DNA of 64,000 bases from Haloferula luteola (GCF_014201715.1 NZ_JACHFD010000004.1:1-64000); one strand, 5' to 3'. Positions 1 through 9,705 are shown, counted from the first letter of the stretch. Numbers and translations are program-made. Notes: a model not told the origin generated them from the sequence alone.

Positions 1-140
1 CAAATACAAGTCACCAACCCAATACCACCAAGCACAATGCAACACCGCAGCCTGAATAAAAACCAAGGCTGTCCAACTTCCAAGGGAGCACTACAGGCGG
101 GCGATACAATCACGGCTTATCCAGTTTCCGGGCTGACGCC

Positions 141-356
141 ATGAGAAAAGAGCCGTGCCCCAGATGTGGACAAAGCGGCCTGCAGGACGCCTTGTTGAAG
201 AACCTCGAAAACCTTAGAGTTGTCTTGTGCCAAGAATGCGAAGCTCTCAGGGTAGGTGAGTCCACTGAAGACTTTTATAGCTACGTGCAGTTCGAAGAGT
301 TCATGGAATCGAAGCACGCGGAAGCGGATTGGAAGCAAGTCGAATTTTTGGACTGA
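141..356 (+). CDS. Small zinc-ribbon-like protein (71 aa), function unknown
   Basis: The short ORF starts with ATG and encodes an acidic 71-residue protein. It has two CxxC knuckles, CPRC at residues 6-9 and CQEC near residues 30-33, spaced as in minimal zinc ribbons. No catalytic motif is visible, and the second half (DFYSYVQFEEFMESKHAEADWKQ, in part) is charged and probably helical. I do not recognise a named family. It sits alone at the window edge, directly before a degenerate repeat, in the manner of a small accessory gene. The paired CxxC motifs argue that the frame is real. A chance ORF cannot be excluded. Confidence 0.5.
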   Translation: MRKEPCPRCGQSGLQDALLKNLENLRVVLCQECEALRVGESTEDFYSYVQFEEFMESKHAEADWKQVEFLD

Positions 357-384
357 TTGCCCGCAACGCTGGCGCAAAGGCGGA

Positions 385-700
385 GGCCACCCGGTCAATC
401 TGCAAACGACCACTGCGGCCCGCCCCGTGCGGCTATCGCCGGTTGCAAAAAATGGGCACCTCGCACGGGCCGTGCCTCCGCTCGAGCGCTGGTGGTTCGT
501 GGGGAGGTCGCTGGGCTTGCGGCCTTCCTCAGCGGCTCGTTCCTCGCCACATCGTGCAGGCCTCCAGCCGCTCCCTTCGTCGTGTTGGCGGCCGGTCGTC
601 GGCTGCGCCCGCTGCCGCTATCGCGTCAGACGCAGCCGCAGACCTGCCAGCCCCGGCCCTGCGGTCGCTTGAAGCTCCCTTGGTCCGGGTCTGTCAGGCG
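385..700. repeat. Degenerate dispersed repeat, copy 1
   Basis: Positions 385-418 match 36106-36139 at about 28 of 34 bases (GGCCACCCGGTCAA, then GCAAACGACC). A second matched block (GGGCACC near 454) and a third (CCGGCCCTGCGGTCGCTTG near 655) also have counterparts in the same order at 36191 and 36215. The stretch 357-1028 has long GC-rich ORFs in several frames, but none gives a protein-like sequence, so I see no gene in it. This looks like a decayed non-coding element. An integron-type recombination site or a miniature element are both possible readings. Confidence 0.5.
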
Positions 701-1028
701 CCCTCGATCCGCTGCGGCGGGAGCGGGCGTGTGCCGGCACTCTTGCGCCTTGCGGCGATGTGTTTTGAAGGGGTGCCCACTCCCGCCTCCGCTTCCCCGG
801 TTTTTTGGGGTGGCTGGCGAAGGTTCGGAAACTCCAGAGCGATCGACGCTCCAGACAAAAAGTTAGCTGCCATAGGTAGGGGCAAGGAAGCTCCGGCCTC
901 CGTGCATGGCACCAGGCTCCGGGGTGTTGCGCTCCTAAAGTCGCTCCACAGTGCGCCTCCCCGCACTCTGAAGATCATAAAAAATCGAACGGATCGCCGT
1001 CCTCCTCGCGGTTTTCGCGAGCTTCGTC

Positions 1029-1316
1029 TTGCCCGCATCTGCGCAGAACACGTCGCAGTGCGTCGCCGTCGACACGGGCTGCGTGAGTCCCCACGAAAGC
1101 ACCTTGGTTGAGCTCCTCTTCGATTTCATGGCGACGGTGGATGTCCCGGATCCGCTCATTGGCGACAAGGCTTGCGACTCCGACAAGCTCGATACGAGGA
1201 TGGAAGAACTTGGGGTGGATCTCATCGCTCCTCACCGCTCAACGTACCCCCTTATTCCCCCCCGCGACATCAGAAGACGGATCGTCGACGAGAGTAGCTC
1301 CTTTGTTAGAGTTTAG
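1029..1316 (+). pseudogene. IS5-family transposase remnant
   Basis: The frame contains SPHESTLVELLFD, then LIGDKACDSDKLDTRMEE and GVDLIAPHR. This is the ordered signature of the DDE catalytic core of IS5-type (IS427/IS1031-like) transposases, in which the second Asp lies in the GDKAYDSD-like motif. The conserved Tyr is replaced by Cys. The N-terminal half, the last catalytic Glu region and recognisable terminal inverted repeats are missing, and the frame departs from the family after APHR. It is therefore a dead fragment. The start given is only the open limit of the frame. Confidence 0.7.
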
Positions 1317-1491
1317 TGAGTGGGTCCGTTCGTTACTTCGCAAGAGCTTCATGTCGCATGCATTCGTCGCTCGCATCGCCAGAGGCCGGAGCTGAGGAAC
1401 ATGGCCGTTCACGGGCATCCCGCGCCCCTTGGGTCGTTGGAACCGATCAGCTGGCCAACTTACCAAGGGGCTTTCAAGTTGCTGGAGGGGT

Positions 1492-2733
1492 TCAATGACC
1501 CGAGAGCTTCGTCGGGCGCGAAGCGCGTGGAGTTGGGACCGGTTCTTCAGCCGAGGTTGGGATGCTTGCAACGGTGGCTGCGGCGGCGAGTCCGAGCCCG
1601 AGACATGAGATCCAGAGGACTTCCGGGGAGTGTTCGAAGAGTGCCAGGCCCGCGGCGGGGCCAATCATGGTGGCGCTGCTCCAGGCAACTCCAAGGATGC
1701 CCATGAATCGTCCCCGCATCGCATTGGGAGCCAGTTGGGCAATGAAGCTGTGAGAGACGGGAAGAGCGATCATCTCTCCAAGGGTGAAGAGAACCATGAT
1801 GGTGGTCAGGAGTGGCAGCGAGCCTCCCAAGAGGCTGAGCCCGATGGCAACGCCGACGCCGACATAGCCCAGGGCGATGATTTTAGGAGCCGGGTAGCGC
1901 CTGGTGACGGAGGTCAGGGGAAGCTCAAGCGCGACAATCATCAGGCCGTTGATGGCCATGAGAAGACCATAGGTCTTTTCGCTATGGCCTCCGATTTCGG
2001 TGACGTGGAGTCCCCAGGAACTGCTGAGCTGCCAAAAGACCATCGCGATGCAGAACGAGGCGAAGACGGCCCGAAGGTAGGCGGGATGCCTCTGCATGGC
2101 GTGCAGGGCGATGCCCCATCCAGCGCTATCCCGGGAAGGAGCCTGGCCCCCCGGCAGACCCATGAGGACCAGCAATCCGAGCACGGCAGTGGTCGCGGCA
2201 TCGACGATGAAAAGCCACAGAAAGGAATGCGCGGCGAGAGCGCCTGCCGTCATCATCCCCAGAGCGAAGCCGAGGTTGACGGCGAGCCGCTGGCATCCGA
2301 AGGCGCGAATCCGCAGTGGCTCGGGAACGAGGTCGGCGAGGAGAGCGCTGGAGGCAGGGAAATACATGGAGCTGGCCAGCCCGACCATCGCGCTGCAGGT
2401 GATGATGGCATTTGCCGTATGGGCCTGCGAGAGGGCCAACATCGCCAAGGCGGCGCTGCAGCAGGAGAAGAGAATGGTCGGTTTGCGCCCCAGTCGGTCG
2501 GCACAGTAGCCGCCGGTGATGTTGGCGATGAGGCCTCCAGCACCATAGGCGGCGAGGCTGGCTCCGGTCACCCATGCGGGATGTCCTTCACGCTTCAGGT
2601 AGAGAGCGAGGAAGGGCATCACGAAGTGGCCGAAACGGTTGATGAGAGTGCCACTGAAGAGGATCCAATAGCACCGGGGTAGCTGCCGGAGGTCACTCCA
2701 GAGACTCGATGGGGTTGGGGCATGGGCATTCAT
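1492..2733 (-). CDS. MFS transporter (MdtH-like drug-efflux type)
   Basis: The protein has 413 residues and about 12 hydrophobic segments. A typical MFS motif A lies between helices 2 and 3 (GGYCADRLGRKP, about residues 74-85). The N-terminal stretch (INRFGHFVMPFLALYL) resembles MdtH/YfcJ-type DHA1 efflux proteins, so a proton-driven inner-membrane exporter is likely; the substrate cannot be read. The start codon is followed closely by other Met codons and lacks a clear Shine-Dalgarno sequence. A terminator-like hairpin ends only about 9 bases upstream, which may matter for its regulation. It is not obviously coupled to the GH2 gene upstream. Confidence 0.85.
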   Translation of the reverse strand: MNAHAPTPSSLWSDLRQLPRCYWILFSGTLINRFGHFVMPFLALYLKREGHPAWVTGASLAAYGAGGLIANITGGYCADRLGRKPTILFSCCSAALAMLALSQAHTANAIITCSAMVGLASSMYFPASSALLADLVPEPLRIRAFGCQRLAVNLGFALGMMTAGALAAHSFLWLFIVDAATTAVLGLLVLMGLPGGQAPSRDSAGWGIALHAMQRHPAYLRAVFASFCIAMVFWQLSSSWGLHVTEIGGHSEKTYGLLMAINGLMIVALELPLTSVTRRYPAPKIIALGYVGVGVAIGLSLLGGSLPLLTTIMVLFTLGEMIALPVSHSFIAQLAPNAMRGRFMGILGVAWSSATMIGPAAGLALFEHSPEVLWISCLGLGLAAAATVASIPTSAEEPVPTPRASRPTKLSGH

Positions 2734-2741
2734 GAGGAGAC

Positions 2742-2778
2742 AAAAAAAGCCCCGCGCACCGGAGAGGTGGGCGGGGCT
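2742..2778 (-). terminator. Rho-independent terminator or attenuator before the MFS gene
   Basis: Read on the minus strand, AGCCCCGC (2778-2771) pairs with GCGGGGCT (2755-2748), with an inner CACC/GGTG extension, followed by seven T. It can terminate the 53-aa ORF upstream. Because it lies immediately before the MFS start codon (2733), it could also act as a leader attenuator. Confidence 0.8.
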
Positions 2779-2807
2779 GGTGAAAGCGTTGGGAAATGAA
2801 AAAATTT

Positions 2808-2969
2808 TCAGGGCTCACCGGGCCCGCCCGGGCCCATCAGGGGAAAGGAATTATCGAGACGATCGGTCTTTTCTTTCGTGACGAGGGAAATCACCGAGAC
2901 CCATGCCCAAGCAGCTGCCATCCCGACGGGAAGACAGTTGTGAAGCTGATGATGGTACGGTGCGTTCAT
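2808..2969 (-). CDS. Small putative membrane-associated protein (53 aa)
   Basis: From the ATG at 2969 the frame reads MNAPYHHQLHNCLPVGMAAA and continues with a short hydrophobic stretch (AAAWAWVSVISLV, about residues 18-30), a charged KEKTD segment and a Gly/Pro-rich end. A purine-rich GAGGAAG lies about 12 bases upstream. A strong terminator follows 30 bases after the stop, which supports an independent transcript. I do not recognise a family. It may be a small single-pass membrane protein. Low-complexity ends and short length keep confidence moderate. Confidence 0.4.
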   Translation of the reverse strand: MNAPYHHQLHNCLPVGMAAAWAWVSVISLVTKEKTDRLDNSFPLMGPGGPGEP

Positions 2970-3119
2970 GTGAGCGGAAGCTTCCTCTATCAAAATTTCT
3001 GGAGGTGCCAAGAGTAGAATTTCGCGGGCGAGGAAGCTCCGGTTTCTGGTTCAACTAGGACGTGCGCAGCGACCGGGGTTTCAGGTCGGACTCATCGTCG
3101 AAGCTTTCTCTGGGGTGGT

Positions 3120-5492
3120 CTATTTCAGCTCGATGGGAAGGTTCGCAGGCGGGAGGCCATCGGCTTCGACGGTGAGGGTGGCGGTGCCCGGGGCTCGACC
3201 TTGAAGGATGATGAGGGCCCGACCTCGGCGGGTGGTTCGGTGATCAGAACGGGGGGATGTGGGGTCGTTTTGATCGCCGTTTTCCAAGGCCGCGAGCTTC
3301 AGGGGCCCCGTGACGGTGACTTTGACGTCGCGATCGTCGCGGGCAACGCGACGACCTGCATCATCGAGCAGTTCCACGATGATGTGGAGGGCGTCGCGTT
3401 GATCGCCGCGGAGTTCGAGGCGTTCGGCGTGAAGTTTCAGGGCGGTGGCTCGGCCGGTGGTGGCGAGGGTGGCGCGATGAACCTGGCCTTGAGGGTCGGT
3501 GCCGGTGGCGATGAGTTCTCCCTTTTCCCAAGGCAGTTCCCAGCGGGCGATCCCGTTCTGAGGACTGGAGGTGCCGATGGACCGACCATTGAGGCTGAGG
3601 GTGATTTTGGGCAGGTTGGTGAGAGCGAGGACTTGAACGGGTTCGTTCGGGCGACGTGGCTCGTTCCAATCGCTTTCTCGCCATCCGCGGCGGCCTTGGG
3701 AGACGGAAAGGTGAAGGACGGGTTTTTCCGACCAGAGGGCTTCGCGCCACAGGGCATCCCGTTTGGGAAATCCAGCGATGTCAAAGATTCCGGCTTCGCT
3801 GCCGTGATTGGGCCATTCGTTGGCTTCGCCGAGGAAGTCGAAGCCCGTCCAGAGAAACTGACCAGAGATGTAGGGAAGGTCGCGGACTGCCGCCCAAGCC
3901 TCAGGGGAATCGCCATTTTCGCTGCCGATCAGGATGCGGTCTGGAAAGGCGGCGTGGTCATCCGGATAGGCGGCTTCTTGGTAGTTGTAGCCGGCGACGT
4001 CGAGCATGTTTGCCAAGCCGATGGCGTTGGCAGCGGAAGCGTTCGATAGGGCCATGGTGACGGGACGAGTGGGATCGTGGCGCTTCACGGCAGCAATGAG
4101 CGAAGGGGCGACGGCGGCAAGGCGGGTCATGGACGGCTGGCCGGGAGAGTCTTTGAAGATTTCGACCTGACGGGATTTGGGGTGAACATAGGGGTCGGTC
4201 GGGTAGTCGATTTCATTGCCGATGCTGTAGAGGATCACGCAGGGATGCTGGCGAGCGCGACGGACCATCGCTTCGGTGTCACGCACCGCCCATTCGGCGA
4301 AGTCCTCGCTGTAGCCGAAGCGTTCGGCTGTGCCGGCATTGCGGCCCTGAACCCATTTCCGTTTGCCGATTTCCCATTCGTCGAAGGCTTCGTCCATGAC
4401 GAGGAACCCGAGTTCATCGCAGATTTCGTAGAGGTCGTCCTGCATGGGGTTGTGAGAGCAGCGGAATGCATTGACCCCGATGTTTTTGAGGAGGCGCATG
4501 CGGCGTTCGAGGACGGCGCGGGGGACAGCGGCACCGAGGAAGCCCGCGTCGTGATGATTGCAGACTCCTTGGATGAGGAGGGGCTTGCCATTGAGGAAGA
4601 AGCCATGGTCCGCATCGAAGTGAAAGGCGCGGATGCCGAGGGGTGTGGTGACTTCATCCACCTGCTTTCCATCAACCTCGATCCGGTGGGTGACTTGGTA
4701 GAGGTAGGGATCGGAAGGGCTCCACAGGTGGGGATGCTCGATCGGGTGGTAGAGGGGAAATGCCCAGGTCTCCCCAGCGGCGAGAGTGCGGGTGGTGGTG
4801 GCGCGGGAGAGGGATTGCGGGTTTCCTTGGGGAGAATCGTGGATCTCGGCGGAGACGGTCAGGGTGCGAGATTCGGTGGAGGTGTTGGTGACTTCGCAGG
4901 TGCTGTTCACCTCAGCAAAGGCTTCGGTGACGTGGGGTGTGGTGAGGAAGACACCATGACGGACGATGTGAATGGGATCGACTATCGTGAGCCAAACATC
5001 GCGATAGATCCCGGTGCCAGGATACCAGCGGGAGTCGGCAATGTTCGCGCGTTCAACTTTAACGGCGATGACGTTGGTTCCGCCGGCTACGAGGGCCTCG
5101 GTGAGGTCGTATTCAAAGTCGATATAGCCATGAGGGCGGTGTCCGAGGAGCTGGCCATTGATCCAAACGGTACTGTTCCGGTAGACTCCTTCGAAGCGGA
5201 GAAGGACTCTCTTTCCGTGGGCTTCGGGGGAAAGAGTGAAGGATTTGCGGTACCAGCCGATGCCGCCTGGGAGGAAGCCGGTGGCACTGGCATGGTCGGG
5301 TGAGAACTCTCCTTCGATGGACCAGTCGTGGGGAAGGGTCACCGGGCGCCATTGCTGGTCAGCGAACTCGGGAGTTTCGGCCCCAGCGAGGTCACCAAGG
5401 TGAAACTTCCAGTCGTCGGTGAAGAGGGTCTCGCGGGGAAGGCCGAAGGCGACCGAGGCGAGTAGGAGGAACCAGCACAAGAAAGGTTTCAT
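3120..5492 (-). CDS. Secreted glycoside hydrolase family 2 beta-galactosidase-like enzyme
   Basis: This 790-residue protein starts with a Sec signal peptide (MKPFLCWFLLLASVAFG). The order of domains is a sugar-binding jelly roll (about 22-170), an immunoglobulin-like domain (about 180-290), a TIM barrel (about 295-590) and C-terminal beta domains of the DUF4982/GH2 C-terminal type. The barrel carries the GH2 acid/base in SIGNE (E427) and a candidate nucleophile in LIGSE (E525). DWSIEGEF and RWYPGTGIYRDVW are strong GH2 N-domain signatures. It probably removes terminal beta-galactose or a related sugar from polysaccharides in the periplasm or outside the cell. Substrate specificity is not readable. 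Confidence 0.92.
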   Translation of the reverse strand: MKPFLCWFLLLASVAFGLPRETLFTDDWKFHLGDLAGAETPEFADQQWRPVTLPHDWSIEGEFSPDHASATGFLPGGIGWYRKSFTLSPEAHGKRVLLRFEGVYRNSTVWINGQLLGHRPHGYIDFEYDLTEALVAGGTNVIAVKVERANIADSRWYPGTGIYRDVWLTIVDPIHIVRHGVFLTTPHVTEAFAEVNSTCEVTNTSTESRTLTVSAEIHDSPQGNPQSLSRATTTRTLAAGETWAFPLYHPIEHPHLWSPSDPYLYQVTHRIEVDGKQVDEVTTPLGIRAFHFDADHGFFLNGKPLLIQGVCNHHDAGFLGAAVPRAVLERRMRLLKNIGVNAFRCSHNPMQDDLYEICDELGFLVMDEAFDEWEIGKRKWVQGRNAGTAERFGYSEDFAEWAVRDTEAMVRRARQHPCVILYSIGNEIDYPTDPYVHPKSRQVEIFKDSPGQPSMTRLAAVAPSLIAAVKRHDPTRPVTMALSNASAANAIGLANMLDVAGYNYQEAAYPDDHAAFPDRILIGSENGDSPEAWAAVRDLPYISGQFLWTGFDFLGEANEWPNHGSEAGIFDIAGFPKRDALWREALWSEKPVLHLSVSQGRRGWRESDWNEPRRPNEPVQVLALTNLPKITLSLNGRSIGTSSPQNGIARWELPWEKGELIATGTDPQGQVHRATLATTGRATALKLHAERLELRGDQRDALHIIVELLDDAGRRVARDDRDVKVTVTGPLKLAALENGDQNDPTSPRSDHRTTRRGRALIILQGRAPGTATLTVEADGLPPANLPIELK

Positions 5493-5768
5493 GCTGCTTT
5501 AGCTCTGGCAGGATGGCTCTCAGGTCAACCTTCGTTATGGGGGGAAGTGGAGGAGATTAGCATCGAGGAATGGAAGGGGCCGAGTAGGTGATCGATGAGG
5601 TTCAGGAGTTTGTAGAAAGATGACAGAATCGTTGCGCAATGCCTGACGAATGGGGGTTTTGGAACCCGTAGGGTTCCCTGCGCCCCTTCCGGAAAGAGTT
5701 CTGGAGGGACCCGTTCCGGGTGGAGCTCGCAGGTGCGGTCTCCGGTGGCTTCAACCCTGTATCAACCC

Positions 5769-8700
5769 ATGAATCTGAATTCCCTGTCGCTCCCGGGAAG
5801 GGAGCGTCTTCTGCAGGCGGCTGTACGCATGTTTCCCGCCACTTCCTGCCTCCTTGCTGGGGCTGCCATGACTTTTCCGCAAAGTGCCCAGGCCTCGGAT
5901 TGGACCGGTGCCACGGATGCCAACTGGGCCACGGCAACTAACTGGTCGGCAGGAGTGCCGGCGAGTCCTGAGCAGGCCGTCGTCAATCTCACGACTCCTT
6001 TCGTCGCCACTATTTCTTCCGTCATCTCTGAGGCTCCCCAGGTGCTTTATGTGGGTTCGGAGTCCGGGGCGACAGGCCAGGTCGACATGACTGGCGGATC
6101 GATTTCGGTGGTGGATGAGTCGCTGATTGGTACCCAATCGGGGACGGGTTCGTTGAATCTTTCTGCGGGTGCGATCACATCGACTGGGCGGATGTTGTTC
6201 GGTTTCGAAGGGGGCAATGGTCGCTTGGAGATGAGCGGCGGTTCGATCCACACGAGTGGTGGAGGCCGATTGATTTTCGGCTACAACGGGGCATCCGATT
6301 CCGTGGTCAGCGGAGGTTCGATTCAGGCGCTCAAGGAGGTTTGGATTGGCGAAGGAGCTTCGAGTCTCGGCAAGTTGGAGTTGACTGGATCGGGGGAAAT
6401 CACGACGGACAACTGGGTGGCGATCGGTCGCACGGACGGCAACGGAACGCTGAACATGTCGGGCGGAAGCTTTTCGAAGACGGGCTCGGCGGATACTCAC
6501 TTCATCATCGCGGCTGGTGGAACTGGCGTTCTGAATCAATCGGGCGGGGAACTTTCTGCCGTTGGCACGGTATGGGTCGGGGAGAACGGTGCCGCCACGT
6601 ATGATTTGTCGGGAACGGCGGTACTGGAGGCTCCCGACGGGGTGACGATCGCGGTGAATCAGGCGTCGTCGAGTACGCTGAGCCTTACTGGCACGGCGGA
6701 GATGAATACGTCGTTCCTGCGTGGTGGAGGGGGATATGCGGTCGCCACCTTTGAGGGGGGTCAGGTGATCGCGACTGCCGACAATGATGATTTCATGTCG
6801 GGTCTGGATACGGTGGAGTTGGTGGGAGCCGGTCTTCAGATAGATACTGCCGGGCATTCGTTGGAAATTGGCCAGGTGCTGGAAGGCAGCGGTGGATTGG
6901 TGAAATCAGGTGAAGGTCGGCTGCGTCTCGGCGGCTACAATTTGTATTCCGGCGCAACCACGGTGGAAGCTGGGACTTTGGTGATGCTGGCGGATGATCC
7001 TTTCACTTTGGATACGTCGGGAAATCTGGAGGTGCAGGATGGTGCTTCGTTGCAGATCGAAACGGAGCTGATCAATGACTTCCTGCAACCGTCTCAAATG
7101 ACCTTGGGCGATTGCCATTTCGGCGTCGAGTTGGGGGATGCGAGCGAGGTTTTGCCAACGCAGGCCGTCGTTGAAGTGACGGATACTCTCACCGTGAACG
7201 GGGAGGTGAAGATCGACCTGAGCGGAGAGAATTTGGTGACGGGTGAGGTGGTGATGCTGACCTTCGATTCGGCGAAGCGGACGGGCAGCGGGAGCTTTGT
7301 GCTCGGCAGCATTCCGCAGGGGCTGACGGCTCAGGTGGTCGAATCTCCCAACAAGTTTGGCACGGGCAAGGGTGCGGTGGTGCTGGAAATTCAAAGCATC
7401 GCCCCTCATCTTCTATGGGCCGGTTCGGAGGGAAGCGATTGGATGGCCACCCACAACTGGGATCTCGAATCGGACTTCTCTGATGCCAGCTACGAAGAGA
7501 TGGCGTGGCTGACTTTCGATGACTACGCGGACTTGATGGACGTTGAGTTGAATGCCGTGGTGGCGCCGAGTTCGGTCCGATTCACGCCATCGAAAGGGAT
7601 CGATTACCACTTGAGCGGCAGCGGATCGATCGATGGTTCGACAGGCCTGGTCAAAGAGGGTGCGGGCTCGCTGACCATCGACGCGATGGCCCACACCTAC
7701 ACCGGGACGACCCGCATCGCTGGAGGCACCCTTGAGGTGCCGTCGCTCGGTGCGGGCGGCGAGGCTTCGCCCCTGGGGGCGGCCTCTGCGGCGCCGGAGA
7801 ATTTGGTGTTGGATGGCGGCACACTGGCCTTCAGTAGCACGGAAGCCTTTTCGACGAACCGCGGTCTAACGATCGCCGCGGCTGGGGGTGGGCTGAGCCA
7901 CACGGCGGATCTGACCCTGACGGGTGAGTTTCTTGGCCAGGGGGGAGTGCTTTCGAAGACCGGATCCGGGAAGCTGGAGTTCGCTACGAACATGAATGGG
8001 GTCGGAGCCTTGCATATCGGTGGCGGCACCGTGGTGCCGAGCGGTGGTGAGGGCCAGGAGTTGCACCTCACCGGCGATTTGTGGGTTTCCCACCTCGAAG
8101 GGATTTCCGCGAGCTTGGAGGCCACCGGGACGACTGTGGAGATCGGCGGATGGTTCGCGATGGGCCGTGGCAACGGCAGTGGACAGACCGGTCGCGCGAC
8201 TTTTGTGGATGCCACGGTGAGCAGCTTCGCGATGAGCCTTGGCTACAACAACAATCTCGCTGACAACGATAGCGTGCAAGAACTCACGTTGGAGGGGAGC
8301 ACCGTGTGGAATGTCACGACGGACGACATGATCATTGGCGAAAACGTCGGAGCGAATGCCATCGTGACCCTGCGAGATACGGCCCAGCTGAAGGCAGCTG
8401 ACACGGTGCACTTTGGGCGCAATGGCTCCGGGACACTCTACGTGGAAGATGATGCCGTGTTCACGCCGCAGCGGTGGTTCACCTTGGGTCGCTATGTCGA
8501 CAGTAAGGGGACGGCCTATGTGGAGGGCGGAACCTTGAATCTGACCAGTGCGGATCAGTATTTGATCGTGGGTGAAAATGGTACGGGCGAGATCTTCATT
8601 TCGAATGGAGGTCGGGTGGCTGTGAATGGCGCTCGCACGGCCCTGGCTCCGACGGCCGAAGGTGTCGGCACGATCCATCTGCAAACCGGCGGAACGCTGG

Positions 8701-9641
8701 AGACGCGGGTGGTGGATGAGGGCACCGGTACGGGCGGCAGCAGTACCGTGGAATTCGATGGCGGAACCTTGGTGGCGCTGGGCGACAGCTCCGAGTTCAT
8801 GAAGGTCGACACCGCCACGATCTCCGCGCAAGGCGGGACGATCGATTCCGGGGGATTCATTGTTGCCACCACCCAGGTGTTTTCAGGAGCCGGCGGTATC
8901 ACCAAGCGAGGCAGCGGGATGCTGACGTTGAAATCGACGCAGACCTATACCGGGACGACTCGTGTGGAAGCCGGCACGCTCATCACGCAGAGTGCCGAGA
9001 CGCTCGTGGATACGGCTTCCGTCGAGATCTCCCTGGGAGCTCAGTGGAATCTCAACTTCACGGGTGAGGAAACGGTGGCTTCGCTCACGTTGAATGGCGT
9101 GGCGCTGCCAGCTGGTGTTTACAATTCGACGCATGTTTCGGGAGCACTTACCGGTACGGGATCGATCCGGGTGGGTGAGGCGACGGCGGATGCGTTTGCA
9201 ACGTGGATTGCTGGATACTTCTCCGATGTGGAGGACTTGCTTCCGACGGCGGATCCGGATGGCGATGGCCAATCGAATCTCGTCGAATTCCTGCTGGGTG
9301 GAAATCCGGCCGATGGGGGTGACGGAGCGAAAATCGTCGTTTCGACGGTGGATACCGATGGAGATGAGATGGACGAGCTGGTGTTGACGGTGGCGGTACC
9401 GACCGCGACCCCTGCGTTTACGGCGGCGACGGCGCCATTTGCGATCTACGAGGGTGCTCGGATTGAGATTCAGGGCGGCCCGGATTTGAGCAGCTTCGAC
9501 TCCCCGGTCACCGAGGTGTCTCCACAGGTGGACGGCCTGGAAGACGCGCCAGCGGGCTACGAGTATCGTAGTTTCCGATTGGACGCATCGGAAGGTCTGA
9601 CGGACCGTGGCTTCCTCCGCGTGGGAATTGGCGAATCCTGA
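5769..9641 (+). CDS. Giant secreted autotransporter-associated beta-strand repeat protein
   Basis: About 1,290 residues, rich in Gly, Ser and Thr. The ATG at 5769 gives an N-terminus with a positively charged lead and a hydrophobic stretch ending in SAQAS, a plausible signal peptide; an in-frame GTG at 5733 is the alternative. The body is built from repeated beta-strand units such as GAGGLVKSGEGRLRLGG-like and GTTRVEAGTL-like segments (residues about 370-410, 630-660 and 1030-1075), typical of autotransporter-associated repeat proteins that fold as a beta helix. The C-terminus has DPDGDGQSNLVEFLLGG, an Asp-rich calcium-binding-type module common in Verrucomicrobiota exported proteins. No beta-barrel translocator or PEP-CTERM tail is visible. 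Likely a cell-surface or matrix structural protein. Confidence 0.85.
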   Translation: MNLNSLSLPGRERLLQAAVRMFPATSCLLAGAAMTFPQSAQASDWTGATDANWATATNWSAGVPASPEQAVVNLTTPFVATISSVISEAPQVLYVGSESGATGQVDMTGGSISVVDESLIGTQSGTGSLNLSAGAITSTGRMLFGFEGGNGRLEMSGGSIHTSGGGRLIFGYNGASDSVVSGGSIQALKEVWIGEGASSLGKLELTGSGEITTDNWVAIGRTDGNGTLNMSGGSFSKTGSADTHFIIAAGGTGVLNQSGGELSAVGTVWVGENGAATYDLSGTAVLEAPDGVTIAVNQASSSTLSLTGTAEMNTSFLRGGGGYAVATFEGGQVIATADNDDFMSGLDTVELVGAGLQIDTAGHSLEIGQVLEGSGGLVKSGEGRLRLGGYNLYSGATTVEAGTLVMLADDPFTLDTSGNLEVQDGASLQIETELINDFLQPSQMTLGDCHFGVELGDASEVLPTQAVVEVTDTLTVNGEVKIDLSGENLVTGEVVMLTFDSAKRTGSGSFVLGSIPQGLTAQVVESPNKFGTGKGAVVLEIQSIAPHLLWAGSEGSDWMATHNWDLESDFSDASYEEMAWLTFDDYADLMDVELNAVVAPSSVRFTPSKGIDYHLSGSGSIDGSTGLVKEGAGSLTIDAMAHTYTGTTRIAGGTLEVPSLGAGGEASPLGAASAAPENLVLDGGTLAFSSTEAFSTNRGLTIAAAGGGLSHTADLTLTGEFLGQGGVLSKTGSGKLEFATNMNGVGALHIGGGTVVPSGGEGQELHLTGDLWVSHLEGISASLEATGTTVEIGGWFAMGRGNGSGQTGRATFVDATVSSFAMSLGYNNNLADNDSVQELTLEGSTVWNVTTDDMIIGENVGANAIVTLRDTAQLKAADTVHFGRNGSGTLYVEDDAVFTPQRWFTLGRYVDSKGTAYVEGGTLNLTSADQYLIVGENGTGEIFISNGGRVAVNGARTALAPTAEGVGTIHLQTGGTLETRVVDEGTGTGGSSTVEFDGGTLVALGDSSEFMKVDTATISAQGGTIDSGGFIVATTQVFSGAGGITKRGSGMLTLKSTQTYTGTTRVEAGTLITQSAETLVDTASVEISLGAQWNLNFTGEETVASLTLNGVALPAGVYNSTHVSGALTGTGSIRVGEATADAFATWIAGYFSDVEDLLPTADPDGDGQSNLVEFLLGGNPADGGDGAKIVVSTVDTDGDEMDELVLTVAVPTATPAFTAATAPFAIYEGARIEIQGGPDLSSFDSPVTEVSPQVDGLEDAPAGYEYRSFRLDASEGLTDRGFLRVGIGES

Positions 9642-9660
9642 TTTTCTTGGAAATCCTTCG

Positions 9661-9691
9661 ACCCCGTCCACCTCAGGTGGACGGGGTTTTT
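9661..9691 (+). terminator. Rho-independent terminator of the beta-strand-repeat gene
   Basis: ACCCCGTCCACC pairs perfectly with GGTGGACGGGGT across a TCA loop and is followed by a run of T. It lies 20 bases after the stop codon at 9641. Confidence 0.92.
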
Positions 9692-9705
9692 CGTGGAAGG
9701 GGATC

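Noticed and set aside
329..1111. Long GC-rich forward ORF
   Set aside because: Arg/Ala/Ser-rich translation with no motif, overlapping equally long frames on both strands and the repeat; a composition artefact.
1630..2682. 350-aa forward ORF opposite the MFS gene
   Set aside because: Gly/Glu/His-rich shadow of the real transporter on the other strand.
4077..5303. 408-aa forward ORF opposite the GH2 gene
   Set aside because: Antisense shadow; the reverse strand has clear GH2 motifs and a signal peptide.
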